Below are positions 8,624-16,599 of a stretch of 32,387 bases of DNA, piece by piece. Source of the DNA: Clostridiales bacterium (GTDB taxonomy: Bacteria > Bacillota > Clostridia > Lachnospirales > CAG-274); NCBI GenBank assembly GCA_021201395.1, contig JAJQFB010000106.1, forward strand, positions 1 through 32,387. The letters run 5' to 3'. A program made the position numbers and the translations under genes. Positions within the stretch are counted from its first letter, which is position 1. Each line of letters starts with the position of its first letter. The notes below the pieces were generated by a model. The model was not told the origin of the DNA, ran no database searches, and was given only the letters and a program-made list of their open reading frames with translations.

Positions 8624-9028
8624 ATGTGTAAAAATATTAAGGAAGCGATGATTAATTCGCCGAAGCAGATTAGATTCAGAAGTTTTGCTACACAAAACCG
8701 GCTTCAAGCGTGAAAGGGTTTTGTCATTAATCTTGAGATGTAAAAACCCTTTCACGCCGCCCGATTTCTTTCGGGTTCTCTGTTGATTTTTTCGAGGGCA
8801 AGAAAGTCGCTTGAGGGCGTAGCCGGAGCCTACGTTGAAAGCGGCTGACGCAGCACTCGGAAAAAGCAAAACCTAAGACGCGATGAGCTAATTAATCAGC
8901 AATTCCTTAAAGAATATATTTGTGAAAAATTAATTGAAAGGGTAAAGAAAACCGCCGTGGTGAGTGAACCTATACCTGAGGGTTTGGAAGAGAAGCTTAA
9001 AAATACAGATAAAAAAGGGAGGTCTTAA
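8624..9028 (+). pseudogene. Small gene split by a TTAA-flanked miniature element
   Basis: The frame starts at an ATG preceded by AAAAAGGTG and reads MCKNI, then enters the inserted element and stops inside it. Downstream of the element the same frame resumes as KEYICEKLIERVKKTAVV and ends KNTDKKGRS with TAA at 9026. Removing 270 bp between the two TTAA copies (8637-8640 and 8907-8910) restores an uninterrupted 44-codon frame. An in-frame ATG at 8576 would make it 60 residues. The stop overlaps the ribosome site of the RseC-like gene, so the original gene was probably coupled to it. The family is not recognised. Confidence 0.55.
8637..8910. mobile_element. Miniature inverted-repeat element, copy 1 (266 bp plus TTAA duplication)
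   Basis: The ends are imperfect inverted repeats: GGAAGCGATGATTAATTCGC on the left, and the complement of GCTAATTAATCAGCAATTCC on the right. TTAA lies on both sides, consistent with a target duplication, and excision restores an open frame. The interior has a 15-bp perfect hairpin (8708-8722 with 8743-8757) that copy 2 lacks, and a block around 8785-8835 shared with copy 2 (GAGGGCAAGAAAG, TTGAGGG, GCCGGAGCCTACG). There is no transposase, so it would be moved in trans. An 82-codon reverse frame across it is not credible. Confidence 0.7.
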
Positions 9029-9029
9029 T

Positions 9030-9473
9030 ATGGCTGAGGTTGGAAAGGTTATAGCCTGCGAGGGCGATCAGGTCAGGCTTGTTTTGAAAAGACGGGAAGC
9101 CTGCGGAAAGTGCAGAGCCTGTACGGCAGGGCTTTCCGAGCAGGATATGGAAATGAAAGCAAGGAATCTCTGCGGGGCCGCCGTAGGCGACAGTGTAGAG
9201 GTAACAATAGAACAGACAAACTTCTTAAAGGCTGTTATTATAATGTACGGTATTCCTCTGATTGTATTTTTAATCGGAATTTTAGCCGGCTATTACGGAG
9301 GGTTGGCTTTGGGCATAACAAACCCCAACATTTCAGCCATAATCTTAGGGGTTGTTCTTACGGCGGCGGTTTATATAGTTATTCATTTGAACGAGAGCAA
9401 GTGGAGCAGCGGAGAGTTTCTCCCCTCTGCCGTAAAAATCGCCTCGGAAGAATCGAAAGAGACGACGGAATAA
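9030..9473 (+). CDS. RseC/MucC-family membrane protein
   Basis: The 147-residue product begins MAEVGKVIACEGDQVRLVLK, typical of the RseC family, with a Cys cluster CGKCRAC (Cys25, Cys28, Cys31) and another Cys at 48. Two membrane helices follow at about residues 68-88 and 97-117, then a short charged tail. Family members tune redox or envelope-stress signalling and in anaerobes are often linked to Rnf electron-transport genes, which are not in this window. The ATG at 9030 is chosen because GGGAGG lies eight bases upstream; a longer frame from 8964 has no such site and would run into the split gene before it. A terminator follows at 9608. Confidence 0.85.
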   Translation: MAEVGKVIACEGDQVRLVLKRREACGKCRACTAGLSEQDMEMKARNLCGAAVGDSVEVTIEQTNFLKAVIIMYGIPLIVFLIGILAGYYGGLALGITNPNISAIILGVVLTAAVYIVIHLNESKWSSGEFLPSAVKIASEESKETTE

Positions 9474-9524
9474 AAATTAATCTCCAAACCTAAAAGGGGA
9501 GCCGCCGAGCTGCACCTAACAAAT

Positions 9525-9596
9525 ATGATTAAGCGAATAAAAGGCAGTAATCCCGAAAAGCTGTCAAACAAAAGCTATTTGGGAAGAAAAGAATAA
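9525..9596 (+). CDS. Possible 23-residue small ORF
   Basis: ATG to TAA encodes a Lys-rich peptide, MIKRIKGSNPEKLSNKSYLG plus three residues, between the RseC-like gene and its terminator. There is no clear ribosome site, so it may be only 3' untranslated sequence. Confidence 0.15.
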   Translation: MIKRIKGSNPEKLSNKSYLGRKE

Positions 9597-9607
9597 TAGA
9601 CGAAAAC

Positions 9608-9643
9608 ACACCCCTTGTAAAAAACAGTTTTTACAAGGGGTGT
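9608..9643. terminator. Bidirectional terminator between rseC-like gene and response regulator
   Basis: A 16-bp perfect stem (ACACCCCTTGTAAAAA with its complement) closes on an ACAG loop. T-rich sequence follows on the plus strand and TGTTTTC on the minus strand, so it can end both convergent transcripts. Confidence 0.85.
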
Positions 9644-9687
9644 TTATATAGAAAAGAAAATAAATTATGAGCCTGTAAATATTTTAT

Positions 9688-10374
9688 CTATATCTTAAAA
9701 CGGTATCCGGCACCCCAAACCGTTTCTATATAACGGGGGTTTGAGGGATCTTCCTCTAATTTTTCCCTGAGATGGTTTATATGTACGGCCACGGTGGCAT
9801 TGTCTCCTATGGCGTCCATTCCCCATATTTTTTCGTAAAGCGTTTCCTTGTCGAAAACCATTTCGGCGTTTTCAACAAGAAAAAGCAAAAGCTCAAATTC
9901 CCTGTTTTTAAGGGCAATCTCTCTTTCCTTTACAAAAACACGGCGGGATTTTTTGTTGATTCTTATAGACCCCACGGTAATTTCCCGACTTGCTCTCTCA
10001 TTGCTTTTAAGCCTGTTATAGGTTGCTATATGAGCCTGAACTCTGGCCACAAGCTCTCCCGGTGAAAAAGGCTTTACAATATAGTCATCGGCTCCCAGGC
10101 CTAAGCCTCTTATTTTGTCGATGTCCTCTTTTCTTGCCGTTACAAGCAGTATGGGAATATCGAGCTGTTCTCTGAGCCTGCGGCAGACCGTAAAGCCGTC
10201 TATTCCGGGCAGCATCAAATCCAGAAGGATAAGCTGATAACCGCCCCTTAAGGCTTCGTTCATACCGCTTACGCCGTCGCTTTTTATTGCTGTTTCAAAG
10301 CCGTTTATTTCAAGATAGTCCCTCTCTATTTCCGCTATGGATATGTCGTCCTCTATAATCAAAATTTTACTCAT
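9688..10374 (-). CDS. OmpR/PhoB-family response regulator
   Basis: The 228 residues comprise a receiver domain (about 1-118) with acidic pair Glu8-Asp9-Asp10, phosphoacceptor Asp52 in LILLDLMLPG, Thr79 and Lys101 in IVKPFSP. A winged-helix DNA-binding domain (about 130-228) follows, ending with the family's normal YIETVWGAGYRFKI. The stop is TAG, placed exactly where the family ends, which shows that TAG still works as a stop in this genome. The start ATG overlaps the stop of the kinase gene (ATGA), so the pair is translationally coupled. Target genes are unknown; the divergent neighbour mscL is one candidate by position only. Confidence 0.93.
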   Translation of the reverse strand: MSKILIIEDDISIAEIERDYLEINGFETAIKSDGVSGMNEALRGGYQLILLDLMLPGIDGFTVCRRLREQLDIPILLVTARKEDIDKIRGLGLGADDYIVKPFSPGELVARVQAHIATYNRLKSNERASREITVGSIRINKKSRRVFVKEREIALKNREFELLLFLVENAEMVFDKETLYEKIWGMDAIGDNATVAVHINHLREKLEEDPSNPRYIETVWGAGYRFKI

Positions 10375-11830
10375 ATAATCCTCTCCTTCGGTATTGTCAT
10401 AATAATCCTCAAACCTTTGGGTTTTATATTTTCGGCCCTTACAAAGCCGCCCTGACCCTCTGAAATTTTCGCCGTTATGGCAAGGCCTAAACCGCTGCCC
10501 TTGTTGGGATTGCTTCTGGATGGGTCGCCTCTGTAGAATACATCAAAGAGCTTCCCGGTTTCCTCTTCGGCAACTCCCGGTCCGTCATCGTCTATTATAA
10601 TATCGGTATATTTTTCCCCGTCCTTACAGTATATCTTGACATTTACCCTTTCCCCGTTCTTATATTTAAGACTGTTTTCAACAATGTTCGTAAGGGCGTT
10701 TCCGAGCTGAACAGGGTCGGTATATACCCTTAATTCTTCGGGAATATCCTCTGCTTCAATATTCATACCCCTTAAATCGTACTCCCTCTTATTCTGATTA
10801 ATAAACTTCTCTATCTCATACTTAACATTAATTTCTTCGGGATAAAAGGGATAATCACCCAAATCAAGCTTTGAAAACAAAAACAGCTTGTCAACCATCT
10901 TGTCAATATCATCGGCTTTCACAAGTATGGTCTCCATATATTTTTTCTGCATTTCAGGCGTGGAAGCCACCCCCTCCAAAAGCCCCTCTATATATGCCTT
11001 TATAGAGGTAAGGGGCGTTCTCAAATCGTGTGAAATTCCGGCAATAATCTCCTTTCGGCTGTCATATTCTTTCCGGGATCTGTCTACCGAGGCCTTAAGA
11101 TGCTCCGCCATTTCGTTAAAATCATCGCAAATCTGTTTAAATTCGTCTTTTCCTTTATATTCTATTCTGTAGTCAAGGTTTCCCTCGCTTATTTTGTGAA
11201 CGCCGTTGTAAAGCTTGTTTAAAGGCTCCTTTATTTTTTTTGAATACAAATTTTGTTAAAAACCTGTTTGTAATAAGAACGGAAACAATTATAAGTATAC
11301 ACAAAATAAAAATTATGTTCCTAAGTGTAATCTCATTTTTCCTGCCCGTAGGTACGGTCTGCCTGCTGTATATACATAAAGTATATTGCTTTCCGCTGAC
11401 CCTTATATTTTTACCGTATAGATTTGTCCCGTTGACGGAAACGCTGCCGATGCCGCCTATGCTTTTTAGCATATCGTAATGAACACTGTCGTTTCCGCTG
11501 ACATTTTCCCCTGAGGTTGAAAAAACAACCCCTTTCTCACCGTATATTTCAACCTTAACGGTCTTTAAATTTATGTAAGAATCTATTTTTTCATAAAAGG
11601 ATAAAACATCTTCCTCATCATAGCCCCCTTTTATAAGACCTATAGACTCCCCTGTTATAATATTCTGCATCTCTTCAATATCGCTTTCATAAGCCGCCTC
11701 ACCTATATACTGCTTATAAAAAACATTTGAAAAAAGATACATTGAAACAAATATCATAAATATGCTGACAAGCACGGGAATTATAAGCATTAATATGTTT
11801 GAAAAAAAACAATCTCTCTTTAATGGTCAC
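10371..11830 (-). pseudogene. Sensor histidine kinase broken by two homopolymer +1 frameshifts
   Basis: Three frame segments together encode one membrane kinase. The start is a GTG at 11830 with GAGGAGG eight bases before it, giving MTIKERLFF. A T8 run (minus strand, 11809-11802) must be read as T7 to continue SNILMLIIPVLVSIF, the first membrane helix. An extracellular sensor of about 120 residues and a second helix (IIFILCILIIVSVLI) follow. An A8 run near 11245-11238 must be read as A7 to enter KKIKEPLNKLYNGV, the HAMP linker. After that come the H-box ISHDLRTPLTS, N-box NALTNIVENSLKY, G1 DDGPG and G2 GSGLGLA. Corrected length is 485 residues, normal for the class. Uncorrected, it would be made as separate sensor and kinase pieces. 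It is coupled to the downstream regulator. Confidence 0.9.
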
Positions 11831-11864
11831 AAAATAAACCTCCTCGCTGTAAAACTACACAATA

Positions 11865-11894
11865 ATTATACTACCGCAAACGGGCTTCGGTCAA
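11865..11894 (-). promoter_or_regulatory. Sigma-A promoter of the kinase/regulator operon
   Basis: On the minus strand TTGACC (11894-11889), 18 bp, TATAAT (11870-11865), about 35 bp before the GTG start of the kinase. Confidence 0.75.
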
Positions 11895-11924
11895 TATTTT
11901 TTCAGACGGATTTTAAGTAACAGC

Positions 11925-11953
11925 TTGAAAAGAATGAAGATATTTGTTATAAT
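11925..11953 (+). promoter_or_regulatory. Sigma-A promoter of mscL
   Basis: TTGAAA (11925-11930), 17 bp, TATAAT (11948-11953), about 50 bp before the mscL ATG and back to back with the kinase promoter. Confidence 0.75.
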
Positions 11954-12005
11954 GTATTCAGCAATTTTTTTATTTTATCAATATTTTTAAGGAGGGTAAT
12001 TTTAT

Positions 12006-12407
12006 ATGAAAAAAATTTTTTCGGAATTTAAAGAATTTGCCATGAAAGGCAATATGGTGGATATGGCCGTAGGCGTTGTAATAGGCGCTGCTTTTAACGC
12101 CGTAATTACAAGCATAGTGGACTGTATCGTAACACCCCTTATAAACTACATAATAAGCCTTGCCACAGGCGGCAGCGATATGGGGGAAATTGTGGGTACA
12201 ATAGGTATTTTTGACGTAGGTACTCTTTTGGGGGCAATAATCAACTTTATATTGACGGCCTTTGTTCTCTTTCTAATCGTAAAGGCTATTAACAATATGC
12301 ACAAAAAAGAAGCTCCCGCCGCTCCCACGACAAAAGTCTGCCCCTACTGCAAGTCTGAAATTAATATAGAGGCTACAAAGTGCGCTCACTGCGGTTCGGG
12401 GGTGTAA
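12006..12407 (+). CDS. mscL: Large-conductance mechanosensitive channel with C-terminal zinc ribbon
   Basis: MscL opens under membrane tension to release solutes during hypo-osmotic shock. The protein starts MKKIFSEFKEFAMKGNMVDM, the typical N-terminal helix, then has two membrane helices (about residues 18-50 and 72-95) joined by a short periplasmic-side loop. The tail carries a four-Cys zinc ribbon (Cys112, Cys115, Cys126, Cys129 in CPYC and CAHC), an extension seen in clostridial MscL. AGGAGGG lies before the ATG. The A7 run in codons 2-4 keeps the frame. The stop is three bases before the next ATG, so the esterase gene is cotranscribed, an unexpected pairing. Confidence 0.95.
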   Translation: MKKIFSEFKEFAMKGNMVDMAVGVVIGAAFNAVITSIVDCIVTPLINYIISLATGGSDMGEIVGTIGIFDVGTLLGAIINFILTAFVLFLIVKAINNMHKKEAPAAPTTKVCPYCKSEINIEATKCAHCGSGV

Positions 12408-12410
12408 TGT

Positions 12411-14414
12411 ATGAAGTACACGAAAAAAGTAATTTCTCTGTTAATGGTGATTTCTATGATTTTTACACTTACAAATATAACGGCTTATTCCGCAGAGGTT
12501 ACGCCGTTTGTGCTTAATTTTTCAACAGGTGCCTCGGGGGACAGGCTTCCTCAGGGCGAAGGCTCCGCCTATTACACAACAGAGGGGCCTGAGAACCAGT
12601 GCTATGCCGTATACGAAGCCTTAGACGGAACAATCTGCGCCGCCGTTACGGATAAATCCACAACGGAGTCAACGGCTTTGCATATCCCCTTTGAAGCCGT
12701 AAACAGCGGAGTTGTTACTGTTGAAACAACCGTCGGCTCCACGGCTTTAGGCGTTGACCTTTGCAGGATTTTAAGCTCTGAGGGAGCCGAGGTGTCAAAG
12801 CTTCGTCTGCTTCCTACGGGATATTTGGCTTTAATTACGGACGGAGACAATTTCAGCCCCGTTCCTCTCGGAACAACTCTCCCCGTAAACAAGCTTAAAA
12901 CATTTAAATTTACCTTTGATTTTTCGGCGAAAACCGTCACTCTTTCCGCTGACGGCTTTACGGCGGAAACAGCCTTTTCCGCAAGTGATATAAAGGAGTT
13001 TGTTTTTGAAACAACAAAAGCCTCTTACAGAACAAAAATATATGTTTCCGAGGCTTCTCTCTATGAGGGAGACGAAAAAAAGAACGACATAGACGCCTCT
13101 CTGCCTACTCTTTTCCTTATAGGGGACTCTACAGGTTCTCCCTATGCTGTTTCAGACTATTATAAAAACGGCGGAAATTATCTCGTTATGAGAAACGGCT
13201 TCGGTATGGCCTTTGACAACTATTTCAACACAGACAAAATAAACCTTGTAAACTACGCCGTTTCGGGTATAAGCTCAAAAAGTTTTACCTCAAACGCAAA
13301 TTATGCTTCCCTTACAAGCTCATGGAAAGCCGGGGATTATTTAATTATAGCCTTCGGCCACAACGATGAAAAGGACAGCGATGAGGCTCGTTTTACGAAT
13401 GCTTCTATGGGTGCCGAGGGAATAGACACAGAGGGTCAGTTTGCAAACTCTCTTTATGTAAACTATATTAAGCCGGCTCAGGAAGCAGGGGTAAATGTTA
13501 TTTTGGCAACCCCCATAATAAGAAGAAGCCGTACTCTTGATGTTGTAACAGGAAGCGACATTCACGACCTGACGGAAAAGGGCTTCGGAGACTATTCACA
13601 GACAATAAGGGATTTAGCCGAAAAGCTTGACCTGCCCTGTATAGACAACACCCAAATGACCTATAACGAATACATAACCTTAGGAAAGGGCTCTGTTGAC
13701 GGTTCCGACGGCTACGGGGCATATCAGGCGGCCTTTTCCGACGACTATATGAACACTAAGGAATATTTTACGGAAAGCGGAGAGCTTGACGAAAACTACA
13801 GACTTGACAACACTCACCTTAACTCCTACGGAGCCAAAACAGTGGCCTACTTTATGGCGGAAGCCGTAAGCGGAAGCAGCGAGGTTTTAAGCGGAGAGGA
13901 ATATACTCCTGTAGCAAGCGATAATTCCGAGGGTGTCCTTGAGAGCCTTGCTTCTTGCCTTAAGTCCTATAAAGACCCCAGAACAGAGGGCAAAACCGAG
14001 GACGTCATTCAAGGCTCCGAAGCGGAGGGTTTTTCAATATATTTGGACACTGAAACAACCCTCCACGACACCTTAGGAGAAACCTTCGATGTCACGGTAA
14101 ACATAAAGGACAATCCCGGTCTTTCAAGCCTTAATTTCACTATAGACTACAATTCGGATATACTTAAGCTTGTATCTCCCGATGTTCCCGATGCCGACGG
14201 GTCTGTATTTACGGAGTCCGTGGCCGATGCGGATTCGGAGTATGCCGACGGAGTTATGGCTGTATATACCTTTGAGGTAGTGGGCGGCGGCGACACCGAC
14301 CTGACTCTTAACGTAAAATATGCAGACCACAACGACACCGTTTACGTTGCAAACACGGATTTCAGTGTAGGCAGCTTAAGCATAGTCTGTGATTTCAACC
14401 CGGAACAGGGATAA
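12411..14414 (+). CDS. Secreted SGNH-hydrolase esterase with C-terminal cohesin module
   Basis: The 667-residue protein starts with a signal peptide (about residues 1-28, ending TAYSA). A beta-rich N-terminal module (about 30-220) precedes an SGNH/GDSL domain related to rhamnogalacturonan acetylesterases: LFLIGDST with nucleophile Ser240, Gly286 in YAVSGIS, Asn318 in GHND, and Asp466/His469 in DNTHL. Residues about 540-667 resemble a cohesin: VTVNIKDNPGLSSLNFTIDY followed by DILKLVSP matches the first strands of type I cohesins. Deacetylation of plant cell-wall polysaccharide and docking of a dockerin-bearing partner are predicted. A cohesin on an enzyme rather than a scaffold is uncommon. 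A dockerin protein is encoded at 23513-24772. It follows mscL by three bases with only a weak ribosome site. Confidence 0.88.
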   Translation: MKYTKKVISLLMVISMIFTLTNITAYSAEVTPFVLNFSTGASGDRLPQGEGSAYYTTEGPENQCYAVYEALDGTICAAVTDKSTTESTALHIPFEAVNSGVVTVETTVGSTALGVDLCRILSSEGAEVSKLRLLPTGYLALITDGDNFSPVPLGTTLPVNKLKTFKFTFDFSAKTVTLSADGFTAETAFSASDIKEFVFETTKASYRTKIYVSEASLYEGDEKKNDIDASLPTLFLIGDSTGSPYAVSDYYKNGGNYLVMRNGFGMAFDNYFNTDKINLVNYAVSGISSKSFTSNANYASLTSSWKAGDYLIIAFGHNDEKDSDEARFTNASMGAEGIDTEGQFANSLYVNYIKPAQEAGVNVILATPIIRRSRTLDVVTGSDIHDLTEKGFGDYSQTIRDLAEKLDLPCIDNTQMTYNEYITLGKGSVDGSDGYGAYQAAFSDDYMNTKEYFTESGELDENYRLDNTHLNSYGAKTVAYFMAEAVSGSSEVLSGEEYTPVASDNSEGVLESLASCLKSYKDPRTEGKTEDVIQGSEAEGFSIYLDTETTLHDTLGETFDVTVNIKDNPGLSSLNFTIDYNSDILKLVSPDVPDADGSVFTESVADADSEYADGVMAVYTFEVVGGGDTDLTLNVKYADHNDTVYVANTDFSVGSLSIVCDFNPEQG

Positions 14415-14451
14415 AAAAATCCAAAAAATCAAAAAAATATTTTTAAAACCA

Positions 14452-14480
14452 TTGACAGGCCGAGATTTTTGGCGTATAAT
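14452..14480 (+). promoter_or_regulatory. Consensus sigma-A promoter before the ATP-grasp operon
   Basis: Perfect TTGACA (14452-14457), 17 bp, perfect TATAAT (14475-14480). Transcription would start near 14487, immediately before a terminator-like hairpin, so the leader of the downstream operon may be attenuated. Confidence 0.8.
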
Positions 14481-14489
14481 GTGTTTAAA

Positions 14490-14526
14490 GCCGACAGGGG
14501 TTTAGTTTTCCTCTGTCGGTTTTTTA
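14490..14526 (+). terminator. Terminator hairpin overlapping the leader of the ATP-grasp operon
   Basis: A 10-bp stem (CCGACAGGGG with CCTCTGTCGG, one G-T pair) and a nine-base loop are followed by TTTTTT. It should end the mscL/esterase transcript, but it also lies within the first 40 nt of the transcript from the promoter at 14452. The rest of the gap to 14639 has a weaker stem (CGTACC/GGTACG near 14590-14612) followed by a T-rich run. Confidence 0.75.
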
Positions 14527-14638
14527 TTTAAAAACCCAAGGCTTTGGTTTTTAACCGAAGAGGGCTTTAAAAATTTCGGATATAACGGCGTACCCATTTT
14601 ATTTGCGGTACGTTCTTTTATTTTTGGGAGTTGAGTCT

Positions 14639-15949
14639 ATGGAAAATCTTAAGAAGCAGGTTGGCAGGGTAAACGAAAGCCTTGACCGTTACGGCGTAAA
14701 ATTCTGTCTTTACAAAAACGGCAAATTCATCGATCAGCTTTTTCCTTTTGACGCAATACCGAGGATTATAGAATATGACAAATTCAAGGTATTGGAAAAG
14801 GGACTTAAGCAGAGAGCCTATGCTCTTAACTTATTTTTAAACGACATCTATTCAAAACGTTCTATTATTAAAGACGGCATTGTGCCTGAGGAGTTTGTCT
14901 ATGACGCTACGGGCTTTTTGGCGGAGCGTGTAGGTATAACCCCGAGTCTGGGGGTTTACAACCATATTTCGGGAATTGACCTTGTAGAGGCTCCCGAGGG
15001 GTGGTATATTTTGGAGGACAATCTGAGGGTACCCTCAGGAGCAAGCTATCCCCTTATAGCAAGGGACATAACGAGGAAGATGAGTCCCTCCACCTTTGAG
15101 AACAACAAGGTCTATGAAAACAGGGATTATGCCGACATTTTAAGGAATATGATGGACGAGGTAAGTCTCGGCGGCATAAACGTGGTTTTAACTCCCGGAA
15201 GATATAACTCCGCCTTTTTTGAACATTCCTACCTTGCGAAAAAGGCCGGGGCGGTTCTTGCTTTTCCCGAGGATTTGGAGGTTATAAACGATGTTCTCTA
15301 TTATAAAACCTTCAACGGCACTCCCCAGAGAGTAGGGGCGGTTTACCGCAGGCTTTCCGATGAGTATCTCGACCCTATGGTTTTCGTTCAAAATTCCGTT
15401 ATAGGCGTGCCACATCTTATGGAGGCATACAGAAAGGGCAACGTGGCCATAATAAATGCACCGGGAAACGGCGTTGCGGACGATAAAGGTATTTACTATT
15501 TCGTGCCCCGTATGATAAAATATTATTTGGGAGAGGAGCCCATTTTAAACAATGCTCCCACATATGTTCCTTATTACAAGGAGGATATGAAGTACATAAT
15601 CGACAATCTTGAAAAGCTTGTTATAAAGGACGTTTCCGAAGCGGGAGGCTACGGTGTTCTCTTCGGAAGAGACCTTTCAAAGGCCGATTTTGAAAAGCTT
15701 AAGGATCATATTTTGGCCGAACCCAGACGCTTTATAGCCCAGGAGATTATAAACTTCTTAGACCTTCGGGTTTAGGAGGGCGAGGGCGTAGGTTACCGCA
15801 AGGCGGATCTTCGTGCCTTTGTGGTTTTCGGAAAGACACCCGTAGTATGGAAAAGCGGCCTTACACGTTTTTCAAGAGATCCTGATTCATTTGTTGTAAA
15901 TTCATCACAGGGAGGAGGCTTTAAAGACACATGGATAATGTATCGTTAA
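14639..15949 (+). CDS. Circularly permuted ATP-grasp ligase (in-frame TAG at codon 379)
   Basis: These enzymes use ATP to form an amide or peptide bond. The reading frame starts at ATG 14639 (GGGAG eight bases upstream); an upstream GTG-type start at 14603 has none. MENLKKQVGRVNESLDRYGV, ENLRVPSGASYPL-like DNLRVPSGASYPL near residue 130, and NAPGNGVADDKG near 290 are family motifs. At 15773 a TAG interrupts after INFLDLRV, but the same frame continues as EGEGVGYRKADLRAFVVFG through GLTRFSRDPDSFVVNSSQGG to KDTWIMYR and TAA at 15949. That downstream part is the conserved C-terminus of the family, so the amber lies inside a real gene. Full length is 436 residues. The 3' end overlaps the alpha-E gene by 19 bp. 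Nonsense mutation, readthrough and sequence error are all possible. Confidence 0.88.
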
Positions 15950-16587
15950 GTAAAGCATCAAGTCTCTTTTGGCTGGGAAGATACGCCGAAAGAGCATACA
16001 CATTAAGCAGCTATATTATAAGCTATTCCGACAGAATGGTTGACGATGACAGGACCGCATATTTGGATTTCTGTGGCAGGTTGGGAATTACGGAAACTTT
16101 TGCGGATAAATATGACTTTTTCAATAAAATAATATCCGACGAGAACAATTCCTTTTCAATAAGTCATTCTCTTATGCTTGCCTATGACAACGCAATCACT
16201 TTAAGAGACCAAATTGACACGGAGACGGTTGCTTACATACAGCTTGCCTACAATTCTGTTTTGAGATCCTTTAACAAGGACGTTAATATTATGGATCTTC
16301 AGAAGATACTTGACTATGTTATGAGCTTCTGGGGCGCCGCAGACGATTTTATAACAGATGAAGATGTACGCTGTACAATTAAAGCAGGCAAGTTTACGGA
16401 AAGGGTTGACCTTTTCTGCCGTTTTGAAAAAGGAGAAGAATATATTTCATCGGCAAAGCACAGACTTTGCAACTATATAAAGCGTCTTGACAAAAATCAC
16501 AGCTGCGACGATTTAAAGGTTCTTCTCGAAAGATGCGGCTCCGACTTTTCCGAAACAGAACAGTGTATTTTACAATTATTCAGATAA
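15931..16587 (+). CDS. Alpha-E domain protein (DUF403 family)
   Basis: The 218-residue all-helical protein begins MDNVSLSKASSLFWLGRYAE, the diagnostic start of alpha-E proteins (SxASrLFWLGRYaER). Family members normally have about 300 residues, so this is a short version. They are found next to circularly permuted ATP-grasp enzymes and transglutaminase-like proteins and are thought to act with the ligase; biochemical function is not established. The start overlaps the ligase gene by 19 bp and the next gene begins 12 bp after its stop, so all three are translated from one message. Confidence 0.85.
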   Translation: MDNVSLSKASSLFWLGRYAERAYTLSSYIISYSDRMVDDDRTAYLDFCGRLGITETFADKYDFFNKIISDENNSFSISHSLMLAYDNAITLRDQIDTETVAYIQLAYNSVLRSFNKDVNIMDLQKILDYVMSFWGAADDFITDEDVRCTIKAGKFTERVDLFCRFEKGEEYISSAKHRLCNYIKRLDKNHSCDDLKVLLERCGSDFSETEQCILQLFR

Positions 16588-16599
16588 GGCGGTGTATTA

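Noticed and set aside
8621-8869. 82-codon minus-strand frame
   Set aside because: It lies wholly within the inverted-repeat element plus flank, has no ribosome site and resembles nothing.
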